A stretch of DNA of 64,000 nucleotides from NCBI GenBank assembly GCA_030280995.1, contig JASXTE010000008.1, forward strand, positions 18,654,133-18,718,132, in the 5' to 3' direction. This DNA is from Hemileia vastatrix. Its lineage: Eukaryota > Basidiomycota > Pucciniomycetes > Pucciniales > Zaghouaniaceae. Within the stretch, counting starts at the first letter, position 1; every line of letters begins with the position of its first letter. The translations under genes were made by a program, and so were the position numbers. This document shows positions 24,365 to 36,280 of this stretch, piece after piece. The notes under the pieces are model-generated. The model made no database searches and was not told where the DNA came from. It saw only the letters and a list, made by a program, of their open reading frames with translations.

Positions 24365-26461
24365 TTAAACAATATTTATGTTTTTCTCACATTTGTGACC
24401 TTTAACCCAAGGTTTGTTACACTTATAACAAGTATTAGTTTCATACTTTTTAGGTACTACAGGTGAAGTAGGTTTCTTCTGCTTCTCCTCAAGTTTTTTT
24501 GAATTCTGATTTTTAACAGGTTCAATATTTTGTTTATAAGTGGAATACCTTGCTTCATACTTATGGTTTAACAATATTTCATTACAAATATTAATAAAGT
24601 CAGAATATTCAGTAACATTAATTGTTCTAGCTACAACAATGTCTCTGACAGATATAGGTAATTTATATATTATCTTATCTTTCCATAAGTTAAAATCCAT
24701 GTTAGGCTCAATGTCTTTTAATATTTTATTTAAAGTCATTAAAAATACCATAGGTTTGTCACCATTCAACAGATTGTACCTAGTTTTCTCATAAAGTCTC
24801 TGCTGAGTGAGCCTGAATTTAGAACCTCCAAATTGTTTTTCAATTATTTGTTTCCATTCAGCCCAAGAGTAATCTTTACCCTCACTAAAAGCAGCTTCAA
24901 ACCATAATAAAGCAACATCCTTAAATAAAGAGATCAATTTTGATGTTATTTCTTCATCTGGTAACTTATATGAGAATTTCAAGTTGTCAATTCTTTGAAT
25001 GAAATGTTGCCAATCAGAGCTGGCTTCCCCATCATAAGTTGGGTACTGATCTATCTTAGGCCAGTTCTTCTGATTGGATTTTATTTCACTAATCTTAGGT
25101 AAATTCAATAACTCATTTACTCTTGATAAATGGTCTTGTATTTCCTCCTGTATGGATTTGTGACTTACATTTTCAGATTTGACACTACCACCAGATGGTT
25201 TTAGTTGTGGTGGTATAGGGAAGGAATGAGATTCACTTTTGCTAATGAAAGGATTATTATTATACTGAGTATACTTATGATTATCCTGGTTCATTAGTAG
25301 ATTGGAAGTTTTAATCTCAATTTTAGTCAATCTTTGTATCAGCTCAGAGACTCTTTGATTTTTCTGTGAAAAAGATAACTTAGTTCTTGATTCAATTTTT
25401 AATAAGTGTGCTTCGTACAAATTTTCTAACTCACAGAGTTTGTTTGAAAGTTCACTATATTTATTACTCAATGAATCATACTTAAGAGTTAGAGACAGAT
25501 GTTCATTCTCTAATTCTTTATTTCGTGTTTCCAGTTGAGAAATGTTCAATTTTAAGGACTAAATTTTATCACTTGTGAGCTTAACTGTCTGTTCCTCACA
25601 ATCAGTCATTCTATTCCACAATGTTGAAATAATTCTATGGAAAGTTGGATTATTATTAAAATACTCCATGTCTTCCTTCTCAATTCTCTCACTATCTTTT
25701 GAACTTCTCATCTCACTAGTAAGTGGTGGCAACTGAGTATTAACTGTATTATTATTATGAATAGTACTGTTGTTATTGACAAAAGACAAGTCAGGTGTAT
25801 CTACATCAAAACCTAATTTTCTTAAGTCCTCCTCAATTTTCTATACAGATATGACATCAATAATATTACCTATATTGTAATTATCAGTATTGTGTTCAAT
25901 CTGAGAAGCTAATCTACTTACCACGGGATGTTTGCCAGTCCTGATTTATGGTGCTTTTTCTTTCCTTTGTAGGGGTGAGCTGGGGAAGTCTGATGAGGAG
26001 GAGGATCCCTGTTGCAGCTGTGACTGGACCATTGTTTATGGAACCAATCCCACTTCCATTTTTCTACCAGGATTTTCTCCTGGGAGTGATGTGACCCTCC
26101 TGGGGTTGGGGGTTGCTGACTTGGCTGACCTCCCTTTAGCTCTGCCAAGGTTTGATTCATCTGTTGGAATCCTACCTTGAAATTGTTCTGTAATTGCTCT
26201 ACCTCCTTCAGCATGAGAGACTTTGATTCCTCCAACTTCAGGACCTATTTTGCAAGATGGGACAGTTGATCCTTCAGAGGAGGAGACATCTTTTTTATTG
26301 CATTCTTTTTTAAGAGGGCGTCTTTTTCTTCTATATTCATTTGCTCTGGCTGGGGGTATAATTGACCCTCCATGGTTATGTCCTGGAGCAATGTTTTTAT
26401 TAGCTTTAGACCTGGTATTATAAGCAGGCTTTTCATTTACATTGTCCTGGGGAGCACTCAT
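24365..26461 (-). pseudogene. Chromovirus F gag
   Basis: The main frame (24365-25549) encodes a coiled-coil N-terminal part (LETRNKELENEHLSL and following), a central capsid-like region (WQHFIQRIDNLKFSYKLPDE, LISLFKDVALLWFEAAF, W...IIEKQFGG) and a zinc knuckle CYKCNKPWVKGHKC. The upstream start is MSAPQDNVNEKPAYNTRSK at 26461, with frameshifts at about 26.2 kb and 25.9 kb; 25559-25789 carries the joining piece. Gag and pol are separated by a single TAA in an otherwise continuous frame (NIV-stop-YQRESETETEK), with CAA expected. The original element therefore probably made one Gag-Pol protein. Confidence 0.75.
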
Positions 26462-26967
26462 ATTGATAAGAATAAAATTATTTTACATCTACAAAAGAGA
26501 AAACCTATATGGTGATTAGTAGACAAGAATTATTAGCAATACAATTACTAATAAAAGCTCTGGAGCTTACCCTGAATTTATATCTATATTTATTTAAATA
26601 AAATATAAGAAAAATTCAAAAAATCTGTTAAAAATAGAATAATAAGTTTAACTAAAACTTTATAAGGTTGAATAAATAGCTTACCAAGATTTAACCAAAT
26701 AAAAATTTAACTGGGTGTTATATTGGCGACCAAATACCAAGTGAAATTGGGTTTATATTGGGTACCGTCACTACTGTAAATACCTAATTTTTATTATAAA
26801 AAGTTAGTACAATTATTATAAGGTTCTTTTCCACAATCACTGAGTTATAATGACCCACTAATGTGCAGCAGACCCAAATATTAGGTTTGTTTGAGCTATA
26901 CTAAAGTAAAAATCATGTCCCAAGTCTTATACTAAATAATCTATAATAATCAAGGAAAGAACCCCAA
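26462..26967 (-). other. 5' leader of chromovirus F
   Basis: An untranslated stretch between the gag start and the 5' LTR. On the minus strand, TGGGGTTC begins one base inside the LTR edge and could be a primer-binding site, since these begin TGG; I could not assign the tRNA. No gene is seen. Confidence 0.5.
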
Positions 26968-28145
26968 TGGCCAGTATATCTAGTTTATAAGTATGATTTA
27001 ATAGTATTTATTAGTGGTCCTACTACTTATTGATAAATGATGTAGTGATTAAATCTCAGGGGAAGACTAATAAAACAGTTATACTCAAATAAAACTCACA
27101 ATACTTGGATTTAAATGCATGCTAGTGGTGGAAAATAGATAAATAGAATATAGTTATAGCTTATATAATAATAATATCAATTTATAAATGCTTTATAATA
27201 TATTTCTAAATGATAATAATTGAGTTTAAATGTTTAATTGAATTTTAGTAAGTAAGTGATGATCAGTAACCCATCAAATCCCTCCTTACTTATACCAAAA
27301 TCCACTGGAGTGCACAGACCTTCAATCCAGATGATGTCACTGCTATCCCCAGCAATTAAAGCACCGTGAGGGCCCATAACCTCCCCATGGCGTCCACTTC
27401 AAGAAGATTCAACACCTAGACCTCCATTAAGGACCCTCCATCACAATTAATGATAACACAGACCCATACCATAAATAGAAAATCCAGATAAAAGTGGATA
27501 CCATAAAGAAACAGGTAAAATAACTAATCCAAAAGGAATAAAATGAACCCCAAAGCATATATACGAAACAAAATAAATTTCCAAGCCCTCAATAATATCC
27601 CCAAGCATCCATATTAACCCAGAAGTGATCTCCCAACCCATAAATCTGTAAATATCCATCCAAGGAAACATATTAAGTTGTCCAAACAGAGTACATGCAC
27701 CTGAAATAGATGTATATGCTTCTGTAGGCATTGTAAATCCACTGAATACTTCCATATGAACTAAAACAAGCAGAAAAACAAAGGTTATAAGCTATTAAGA
27801 GGCTAAAACCCCACTTATAGACCTAAATATACATAATATACTGCATATTTCACTGAATATGAGATTTTTGTATGCATATAAGCTTATGTATGTCAATAAT
27901 TACTTAATATCACTTAAGATAAATATATTATGACTCCATTAAAACCTTAATAAGTACTATTAGGCTATGGATAAGCTATTTAAACTACTATAAGTTATAT
28001 AATAGTGTAATAATTATATATATATGTATTATAAACATATATATAAGTGTTTTAACCTTATTTTTAAGATATAAGCTTAATGTATTTAAGGCTATCTTAT
28101 TTTAAACATAAGAATTACTCATTCCTGGAGATACCTAGGCTTACA
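26968..28145 (-). repeat. 5' LTR of chromovirus F
   Basis: Starts TGGCCAG (degenerate TGTCAG) and ends CTTACA (degenerate CTGACA), about 1178 bp. It shares, in order, the internal blocks of the 3' LTR and solo LTR, including CCAGATGATGTCACTGCTATC and the segment holding the LTR open frame (27447-27755). It differs from the 3' LTR at many positions, so the insertion is old, or the two LTRs come from different parents. Confidence 0.85.
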
Positions 28146-28544
28146 GAGATTCAGTTGCAGAAATACTTTTCAAGTATTCAGGACAATTAACCACAGAGAA
28201 ATGGAAGAAAATGGCTACAAATTCCTAAAATATTTTAAAAACTCACTATAAGGACAGGGAAGATCTAAATAATAATACAGATTTTCTTTCAAAAAATTAT
28301 GGTTTTCAACAAGATAGATGCACCTTTGGAAAATGGGTTCAACAGGTGTTGAATTTAGGTCAGTGACTTTAAACTTCTTTTTATATTTGTTTTTTCTAAT
28401 TATATTTTACATGCACTTATTTCTTCTTCCTTCTGAGTTTGAGTTATGGTTTAGTTAAGATATTTTAAATTTAAATTGCTTGCACTCTCAGTTTAAAAAT
28501 TCATCCCCCTTCTTTTAGCTTTGGTGCAGCTCAAAAAACTAAAA
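28146..28544. other. Flank of chromovirus F, no gene seen
   Basis: AT-rich sequence. A T-rich TCTTTTAG just before 28519 could be a splice acceptor for the open frame that follows. Confidence 0.4.
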
Positions 28545-28856
28545 ATGGATAAGAAGAGATCATGGGCTCATCAGATTATGGAAGTAATCACTGCCTCAGT
28601 TCCTAAAGTTGGTTATTTAAAATATTCTTCCACTAGTAAAGTCAGTGAAGATTTGGTTCTCAACATTATAAATTATCTTGATGGATTGGAGGCTAACAAA
28701 GTTTCTAAGGAATTAAAGAAATCTGATGCAGTTTCTATCAGTGGGAAGATTACTATTGGTCACCTTGTTGATTTTTACAATAGAATTATTGAGACGCTCA
28801 AAAAATTGACCATTCTAAAGGGTTTCCTCAAGGGTGAAAATTTTTTAATGGATTAA
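28545..28856 (+). CDS. Unrecognised ORF fragment
   Basis: The ATG at 28545 opens 103 codons to a TAA; the frame is open back to about 28519. The product is Lys-rich and helical (MDKKRSWAHQIMEVITASV; LDGLEANKVSKELKKSDAV; FYNRIIETLKKLTILKG). After the stop the frame goes on with KLGNAVQTISDSQSQIQTSN, so the stop may be a mutation (TAA). The layout suggests the N-terminal gag- or ORF1-like part of a retroelement, but I recognise no domain. Confidence 0.35.
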   Translation: MDKKRSWAHQIMEVITASVPKVGYLKYSSTSKVSEDLVLNIINYLDGLEANKVSKELKKSDAVSISGKITIGHLVDFYNRIIETLKKLTILKGFLKGENFLMD

Positions 28857-30037
28857 AAATTGGGGAATGCAGTTCAAACAATTTCTGATTCTCAATCTCA
28901 AATTCAAACTTCAAACTCTCAACTGAATTATTCCTATTTAGATTTTTTTGGCAGGAGGATAAGAGTTCTCTTTATGTGAAAGGATAATATTAGAAAGATA
29001 AGAATACCTTTCTGTGCTGAATTAATTGATATTACTAACTGTTTGAAAGGCTAAAATAAAAACTAACTGCCAATAAAATTGCCTATAACTCATCAATATA
29101 TTATTAATATTATTTATTTATCTCTAGGTTGTACAAGGTTTTTTAATTCTTTTTCTGTCTCATTAGAAGATATTTCTTCAGCTATTCTCATTAGTGGGAA
29201 AATTTTTCAGCCTCCTGAAATAAACTTGCAGTTACTTTATTTTATCATGACTTGTTTTTTAAATTAAATGATACTATATTTTTAAGCTTTTTCAAAAAAT
29301 AAGACTTATTAGTTAGCTTAATCCACATACTTCTGAAAAGATGGAAAAATGCAACACACTGAGTATTAAGCTGAATGCACTCTTATAAATTTTGAAAAAT
29401 GAAAGTAATATAGTTTTCAAATGCATAAATAGTCTATTTCAAGGATCACAAGCTTCCAATCTTAATTCTCTCTTTGAAATTTTTTATCTTTATTTTTTAA
29501 AAATCTCATAAAATAAAGTGAATCAATACGTTATCAATACTTTCATGTAATTATTTATTCTAATTCAATAGTGTTTTTATTTAAAAATTTATACTGAATA
29601 ATGCATAGAAAATATATTGAGTTCCAATTTTCTGCATTGGTATATCTAAATTTATCACACTCTTCTACATTTACCAAAACATTCAGTGATTTCCATACGA
29701 TTGGACAAATCTTAATAAAACCTTTTTTTAAACAAATTTTTTTTAAATATGGTATTAATCACTGATGGTAAGTATCATCATTTCTTTTTAAGTGAATATT
29801 GTATTGATAGCATAAACAGTTGAGATATCAGATGCTGGTGGCTCTAGTGACTCATAACCTGAAAAATAATCATCCTTGCCATCCTCAATCAGTTCAGTAC
29901 TTACACCTCCAGAAAAATTATCCAGACCACCCCATGAGCCTCCCCCATAGGATAAACCTCAGCCTCCTCCAAGAGAGCATAGACGTCCTCCCCTTGAACC
30001 AGGTACTGTACCCCATTTTTTTCCAATGACTTCAATA
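28857..30037. other. AT-rich stretch with no clear gene
   Basis: Only short open pieces (29079-29267 and 29820-30029, plus) without recognisable content. The second, Pro/His-rich, stops just before the left terminus of element A. Confidence 0.4.
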
Positions 30038-30339
30038 GGGGGTATCAATGTTGACCAATCTGCAATTGAATTAATTGTGGATAAAAATCATTATACCCCA
30101 ATTATCATCCGCAATTATATTTGCTGATAATTTGGTTATTAGACCTTTTACATGTCAATGTTCACCTCTATCCAAAATTTTTATCCTCAATTTTTCATAA
30201 CCACATCTTGGAAAACTTTCTGGATGTGCCAGCCTACCTACCTTGCTGCATACTCCCATCCTATCTATTCATTTCCATTTAAAACCCCTCCCCATCTCAT
30301 CTGTTTTTCCTCTACCCTTCATCTTCAAATATCTCAACA

Positions 30340-31960
30340 TTCCCTGTCATCATAGATCTTCTCAAAGGCAGCCTTCCCCCAGTTTTTCTTCAAATCCCAT
30401 TACTCCTTCTTTCCCCCGCTCAGCTGAGAAATCAAAGACTTTTCAACTAAAAAAAGATGATCATCTCATACTTATCACTGACTGAAAATAAAAACTAATT
30501 TTGATTCTTGTATTGGTACTGAGAGTGCAACTAAATTAGGATGGCCCCCTGCATCAAAAGTCAACGGCTATCTTCTAATGGCCAATGAATTACAAAACAA
30601 GACAAAGGGAAGGATTTATCTTTTACCTAAACAGATGTCTGAACATTTCAAGAATTACCCAGCCAAATACAAGAAGGCAAAGACTCTTTCATTTTCTACT
30701 GGTTTTGGTATTACTGACATTGATATCAGTAAGCGCATAAAATTCATAGATGATAAACTTGAATCTCTATGAGAGAAATCTGATGTTAATCCTGCCAACA
30801 TGTTGGATGGTGAAGATGCTATCTATGAAAATGATTTCAAAATAAATCTTTTACCATCCTCTTCCTCAACTCAAGCCTCCCCTGTTCTAAATTTGACAAA
30901 TCTAGATAGCTTTTCAAAAGATGCTTATGGTGATATAAACCAACATGATCCCACTCAAGTAAGTTTTTATTTCTTTTCTAGTTGTTATATTTTATTTATT
31001 TCTAAAAAGGCTAATGAACAAACCCAGGATCCTCAAGCAAGTGAGTCTGAAGCTAGCATCAATGATGAAGAGGAAAATTTTACCTCCAAAAAAAATTGAA
31101 GACCATCAACTACTTTGAATTTCAACAGTCATAGAAAGTGAAACAGAGATAGTTTTTCCTAAACCCCTTTTTCTTCCATTGATGATTTTCTGGAGAAATG
31201 AGAATCTTATAAGTGATAGCATACCTCTTAATAATTAAGTGAGATTTTCTTTCCTTTGTTAATATTCCTTTTCACTCTAGGTAAAGTTGAATTTGCAAGA
31301 TATACTCTCAACTTTCAAAAGATACAATACAAGCTCTCTTTACAAAGGGCTTAAAGGGCACAAGAAATGGAGCAGAATAAAGTCGAGCTTTCTTTACAGA
31401 GGGATAGGAGGGTACAAAACTTGGAGGAGAAGAAATTTGAGCTTTCTTTAACTGAAATGTAAAACATTTTATTGCAACATTTTATATTATTTTTTTTTTG
31501 TTAAATAAATATTGTTTTTTTTTCTTTTTGGTGATAATTTAATATGTGCTTACTTTTTAAAGCTCTTCATTCTAGATGATATATTTTTGCAAAAATTTGA
31601 AAAACTCATACATTTTTTGTTTTTGTTATGATTAAAGAATTTTTCTTAATTTATTTCTCTTACTCTTAAAAGTTAAACTTGTTGCAGAAAAAGATCAAGT
31701 GCAAATTTATATCATGAAGTTGGAGTCTCATGAAAAAAACTGCAGCATGTCAACTACTTCTAGAAGAAAAGAAGTGGTTTCATTCAAAATAAAAGGAAGA
31801 ATATTTTTTAGAAATTGTGAAAGATTGTTTAGATCTGGAGAGGGAGAAGGTTAGGACTCAAAGAGAGAATGATGAAAAATTCAAAAATAATCAATTTCAA
31901 ATGGAAAACATCAAAATTCAGTTACAAGACAATGAATTAATGATTTATGTCAAAAAAAAA
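30340..31960 (+). pseudogene. Myb/SANT-like coiled-coil protein gene in element A, decayed
   Basis: Closely similar to the intact copy in element C. The segment corresponding to residues 3 onward (HRSSQRQPSPSFSSNP) is readable, but the start codon has become ATT. One base is lost and a Trp codon has become TGA in the phrase corresponding to INWLKTKSN. The reading frame of 30578-30772 (MANELQNKTKGRIYLLPKQM) and 30800-31099 is otherwise well kept. The intron after the Gln codon at about 30960 is conserved. From about 31612 to 31960 the similarity switches to element B. The gene is not functional. Confidence 0.65.
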
Positions 31961-32403
31961 TTTTTGGCAATACCCTCCCCTGCTATTTACCATTGCAGGG
32001 TGTGGGGATCACCATTTTTTTTCTAAGTCAGAAAAACATTTATGACAAAAAAATGGCAATAACCTCCCCTGTGTTTTATTGAATTAGGGTCATATATTGC
32101 CAAAATTTATGTTCATTGCATAAATTAGCATGTAGAAAAGTCTTATAAGATAATTTAAAAACCTAAATTAATGAAAATTCAAGTAAAAATGTGAGTGGAA
32201 ATTATCTGTGACAAAATTCAATGAAATAAAACACAAATGTATGCATGAACCTCATGAGAAAAACAATTTTCCTCATGATTACCATTATACAACATATGGC
32301 CGATGGCTCATTAGTTTAGGTAAGTAGAGTATCATATATGACTTGTAAAATGTTAATTTGTGAAATAAAAAGAAAAAGTTGACAACCTATATTAAACCCC
32401 ATA
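31940..32403. repeat. Segment shared by elements A and B
   Basis: Matches 43305-43780 in element B. Shared blocks include CTCCCCTGCTATTTACCAT, AGGGTGTGGGGATCAC, TCTAAGTCAGAAAAA, GAATTAGGGTCATATATTGCC and ACAACCTATATTA. Inside it a GGCAATA(C/A)CCTCCCCTG phrase occurs twice. In A about 370 bp present in B is missing just upstream. No coding potential is visible. Confidence 0.65.
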
Positions 32404-32713
32404 CTTTTTCTTTCTATTTAATGTTTTTTGTTTTACCTCAACTTTTTCTCATACCTTATAAATCCTATTGAACAGCTCCCTATTGATTTGAAAAGAACAG
32501 CCAAAGTGAGTAAATTATTCAATGTATTTTTAAAGTTTTTTTATATTTGTTAAATTTACCTTCTTTTTCTACCTTGTTTATTCTGTGGATTAATTTTTGA
32601 CTGATTTGAAATGAACATCTGAAATGTGTGAACTCTTGACAAGATTCCAAGGCAGGTGGAGCTTTGGTTGTTTGGTGATAAGCTTGAGAAACTTTTTTTA
32701 AGTAAAGAATAGA

Positions 32714-34599
32714 CACTACATAATATGGGGGGTGGACTTGCTAGCAAGTCCGCAACCTTGAACCTTAATTAATATCTTTTTGAGCCCACATTGAATTAGT
32801 GATGAAACCACCAAGAAAAAATATTGATATTCTGGTGAACTCAATATGAATACAACTTGAACATTTAATGAAGCATAGGTAGTAATACTTTAGACAAATC
32901 TTGAGATATGAAGAATGAGATTTCTTTATAGAAATTTTAATACAGTGAAGACCACACTCAAATTAATCTTAATAATACATATTTTAAGTTTTTTAAGCAG
33001 TTTTTTTGCAATTTGTAAAGAAAGAACACCAATGTATAGATCTGGAAAGATACCATCTGACATTTTTATATAAGTTTCTTTGGCCAGAAATACCTCAAGA
33101 AACTACAATTTGAAATATTTCAATTTGTTCATGAAAGGTTATTTTGTGCATTTGTATTATTCATTGTATTATTTTCAAGAATTGAAAAAATTATATACTT
33201 ATTTTATGACTTGATAATATTGAATATTATAAATCATTAAAATATCTAAAGAAGGTGCAAAAATCTTAAAAATGATGTTACAAAGACTTTACTTGGACAT
33301 ATAATTTTCAAATTCAATTGACATACTATATTTCACTATTGAATAAAAAAAAATTCATACTAATATTTATAAAAATTAATTTCCCCTCTTCTTCAAAATT
33401 TTCAAAATATTAAAATGTAGATTTTTATTTGATTTAAGTAAATGAAGAGAATAAAATTATAGGTGTTGTGGATTTTTAGGATTCAAGGAATTTCTGTGCC
33501 GACTCTTTGTAACATATTTTATATATTTTATATTATTTGTATATTTATTTTGTATTATTATCTTCTTTTATTGTCTTTTTTAACTCCCTCTCAAGAATAC
33601 CCTACTCATTTCTCTTTGAAACATTCCTTTATCCTCACCTCATCTTTCTCCCCAACCTTTTCACTCCCTTTGTCATCATTTTAAACCCCTATCCACATTT
33701 TCCTCTCCCTATCCACGCCTCTCTACCCCTCTCCACTCCTCTCCTTCCAGTTTTCTTACCTCCCCATTTCTCCCTAACACTTTATTTCTATATACAAAAA
33801 TAGGCACTGAGTTGAAAGGGAGGAAATTGGGGTTCAAGGATTGTGGAGGCAAGGTAAAGGGGAGGAATGGGGCTACAAGGGTTGGGGAGGCTGGAGAGAG
33901 GGGTGAGGAATGGTATATGGGGTAGCAAAAAGGTTGGGAAAGAGTTGGAAGGGAGGATTAAGGGTTCCAAGGCGTTTTGAATAAAGAAAAGGGTCAGGGA
34001 GAGGTTGAGAGGGGTGAAATGGGGATCAAAAGAGAAAGGCATACAATGGGGCTGGGAGGATAGCAAAAGGGGTGGGGAGGGAAGAAAACCATGTGTTGAT
34101 AGAATTGAAAGAGATGGGGATTTTTGCAAACAGAGTGTGAGAATAGGAGGATGAACTCTGTTCTTCAGGCAAAGAACAGAGTTCACTTCCATAAAATATT
34201 AGCTGAAACATAGTTTTCAATTATGTAAAAAAAGTTGTAGGTAATAGAAAAATTCACTGATTTTTTTATATGTAATCTGAAAGTTTTTAATAAAATTATT
34301 TTATTTAAGACTTGTGATATTTTCAATCAATTTTTATTGATCAACTTAATTTAATAAAGTATTATTTAAATAAGTTGCTTCAAAAAATACTGTGCATTGA
34401 GTAGACTCATGGAACAATTTTTTCTGGCTTCCATTCAGTTATACTTACACTTTCACTATGTTTTCAATATAGATCCATTATTATTTGTGTGATACTTAAA
34501 GTGAAAGTTCAGCATTACTTCAGTCTGAGTTCCATCTCATTTCCATCTGACTTCAAGTTGAGGACTTGCTAGCAAGTCCCCCCCAAATATTGCGTGGTG
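32714..34599. mobile_element. Element D: non-autonomous CACTA-like transposon with TSD AGA
   Basis: The left end reads CACTACATAATATGGGGGG and the right end, reversed, CACCACGCAATATTTGGGGG. Both are followed inward by the perfect palindrome GGACTTGCTAGCAAGTCC. The 3 bp outside each end are AGA (32711-32713 and 34600-34602), the duplication length of CACTA elements. The interior has no transposase. It holds a pyrimidine-rich arm (33590-33790) followed by a G-rich purine arm (33800-34100), and an AGCTGAAACATAG-type right part shared with element C at 63.1-63.4 kb. Confidence 0.75.
33590..34110. repeat. Pyrimidine-rich then G-rich purine low-complexity tract
   Basis: About 200 bp of C/T-rich sequence (repeated CCTCTCCACTCCTCT-like units) is followed by about 300 bp of purine-rich GGGGAGGAATGGGG-like units on the same strand. 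The arms could pair as a long imperfect hairpin. Open frames here on both strands reflect the composition and are not genes. Confidence 0.6.
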
Positions 34600-34719
34600 A
34601 GATGCCTATGGAAATAAAATGAGTGATATTATTTTAAGACTGAAAAATATATTTTCAGACATACCAAGAGAATAGTCTTTAAAAAATCCTGGTCTTGAAA
34701 TGAAATAAATTAAATTAAA

Positions 34720-35345
34720 TTTAGAAAAAGGCTCAATTTTAAGGTCAATATCTCAGCAAACACTGAACTAAATTCAAATCCATATATGGGAAATGAAATA
34801 TAGGCTTCAGAAGAATCATCAGATAAAAGAACATAAGATTCAAATAAACCTAACCCTAATTTTGACTCTGATTTTCAAATTGCACAAAAATTTGAAAATT
34901 GATGATGAAAATTCCAACAAGATGGAGATATAAGCCTAGATAATAATCAGATAATATTTTCAGAAGCCTTTTTCTCTAATTATGCAATATAAAAAGATAA
35001 AATAAATTAAGTAACATTTGGAAAAAAAGGCTCAACTTTTAAGGTCAAAATCTCAGCAACTACTGAACCAGATTCAAACCTGTTTGTGGGAAATAAAATA
35101 TAGGCTTCAGGAGAATCTTCAGTCAAAGAACATGTGATTTAAGTAAATGTAACCTTAATTTATTACAAAAAATAGGAAACAAAAAAAATAAATTGGGAAA
35201 AAAAGGCTCAAATTTAAAGGTCAATATCTCAGCAACCACTGAACCAAATTCAAATCTGTTTGTGGGAAATAAAAGGTAGCCTTCAGGAGAGTCATCAGTA
35301 AAAAGGACATTAGATTCAAATAAACCTAACCCTAACTCTGAGTCT
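34720..35345. repeat. Three-copy tandem repeat
   Basis: The phrase AAAAGGCTCAA...GGTCAATATCTCAGCAA...ACTGAAC...ATTCAAA begins near 34728, 35027 and 35203. Each time it is followed by TGGGAAATAAAA and GGCTTCAGGAGAATC. The units are about 300 and 175 bp apart. No coding potential is visible. The repeat lies in the right half of element A, to the right of D. Confidence 0.65.
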
Positions 35346-36280
35346 GATTTTCAGAATTTTGCAAAAGCTTGAAAAATGGTAATGGAGATGAGAGCCAGAA
35401 GAGTTTAATAAGTCTACTGTTATCCAGATAAGAGTCATGCATATATTTAAGTATGAAATTTTCATAGAAGGAAAGAGATATCATTTAGTTATAAAAAAGG
35501 AGATGAAACTTACCTTGATTGAAAGTAGGAAAAATAGAGCAAGAAAGAATGATGTTGGAATTTGGGGGAAAGTGAATATGTAGTAAGTGAAATGCATAAA
35601 GAATGTGCAATGTATGTGTTTTAATGACATGGAACCAAAAAAAAGTGAAATAGGGGAAAGGGGGGATAATTACCATGCCAAGGAGTAATGATGAGTAGGG
35701 TGATGGAGCTAAAAAAGAAAGAAAAGAGGGAGAGAAAAAAAGGTTAATTTTACAATAAAAATTAAAAATAACCAATTACAAAAAAAATTTAGATACAAAA
35801 AATAAAAAAAAACATAAAAAAACAAAAATAATTAGCAATCAAAAAATCAAAAAAATGAATAAAATGACTTACCTGGAGAGATGAGATGAGAAAATAAATG
35901 AAACCAAATTGTTTGAGGGATGTTTGAGGAGAAGAGGAAAAGGATATGAGGGATGAATGAAAAAAGAAACAGTGAAAAATTATGCAATCACAGAAAATAT
36001 GCAATTTCATGTTGAACTGGTGAATGAAAACAAATGAGACATCCAAAAACAAGACATTCAGTGTAAATTCAAAATATAAATGAATATGCAAAATAAAAAC
36101 ACCAAACCAAATGAATAAAGCACAGAAGTTGAACATTTGGAGAGTATGCAAAAAAAATTAAAAAGGGTTGTGTTTCAAAATGTTGGAGGGTGGTTGGCAT
36201 AATGACAGAGCTTATGCTGGTGGAAAGGATGTTTTGTAATTCAAGGGAGGGGAGAGTTGGTGCAGGTCTGGGATCCTCTT

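Noticed and set aside
33463..34220. Several overlapping Pro/Leu/Ser-rich ORFs
   Set aside because: They arise from the C/T- and G/A-rich tracts of element D. No start context, intron or homology was seen.
35485..36151. Phe/Ile-rich minus-strand ORFs in the right half of element A, each ending at a GTAAGT
   Set aside because: The composition is that of A-rich DNA read in reverse. The GTAAGT signals recur in element B and may be real donors, but the encoded peptides are not alike enough to call a gene.
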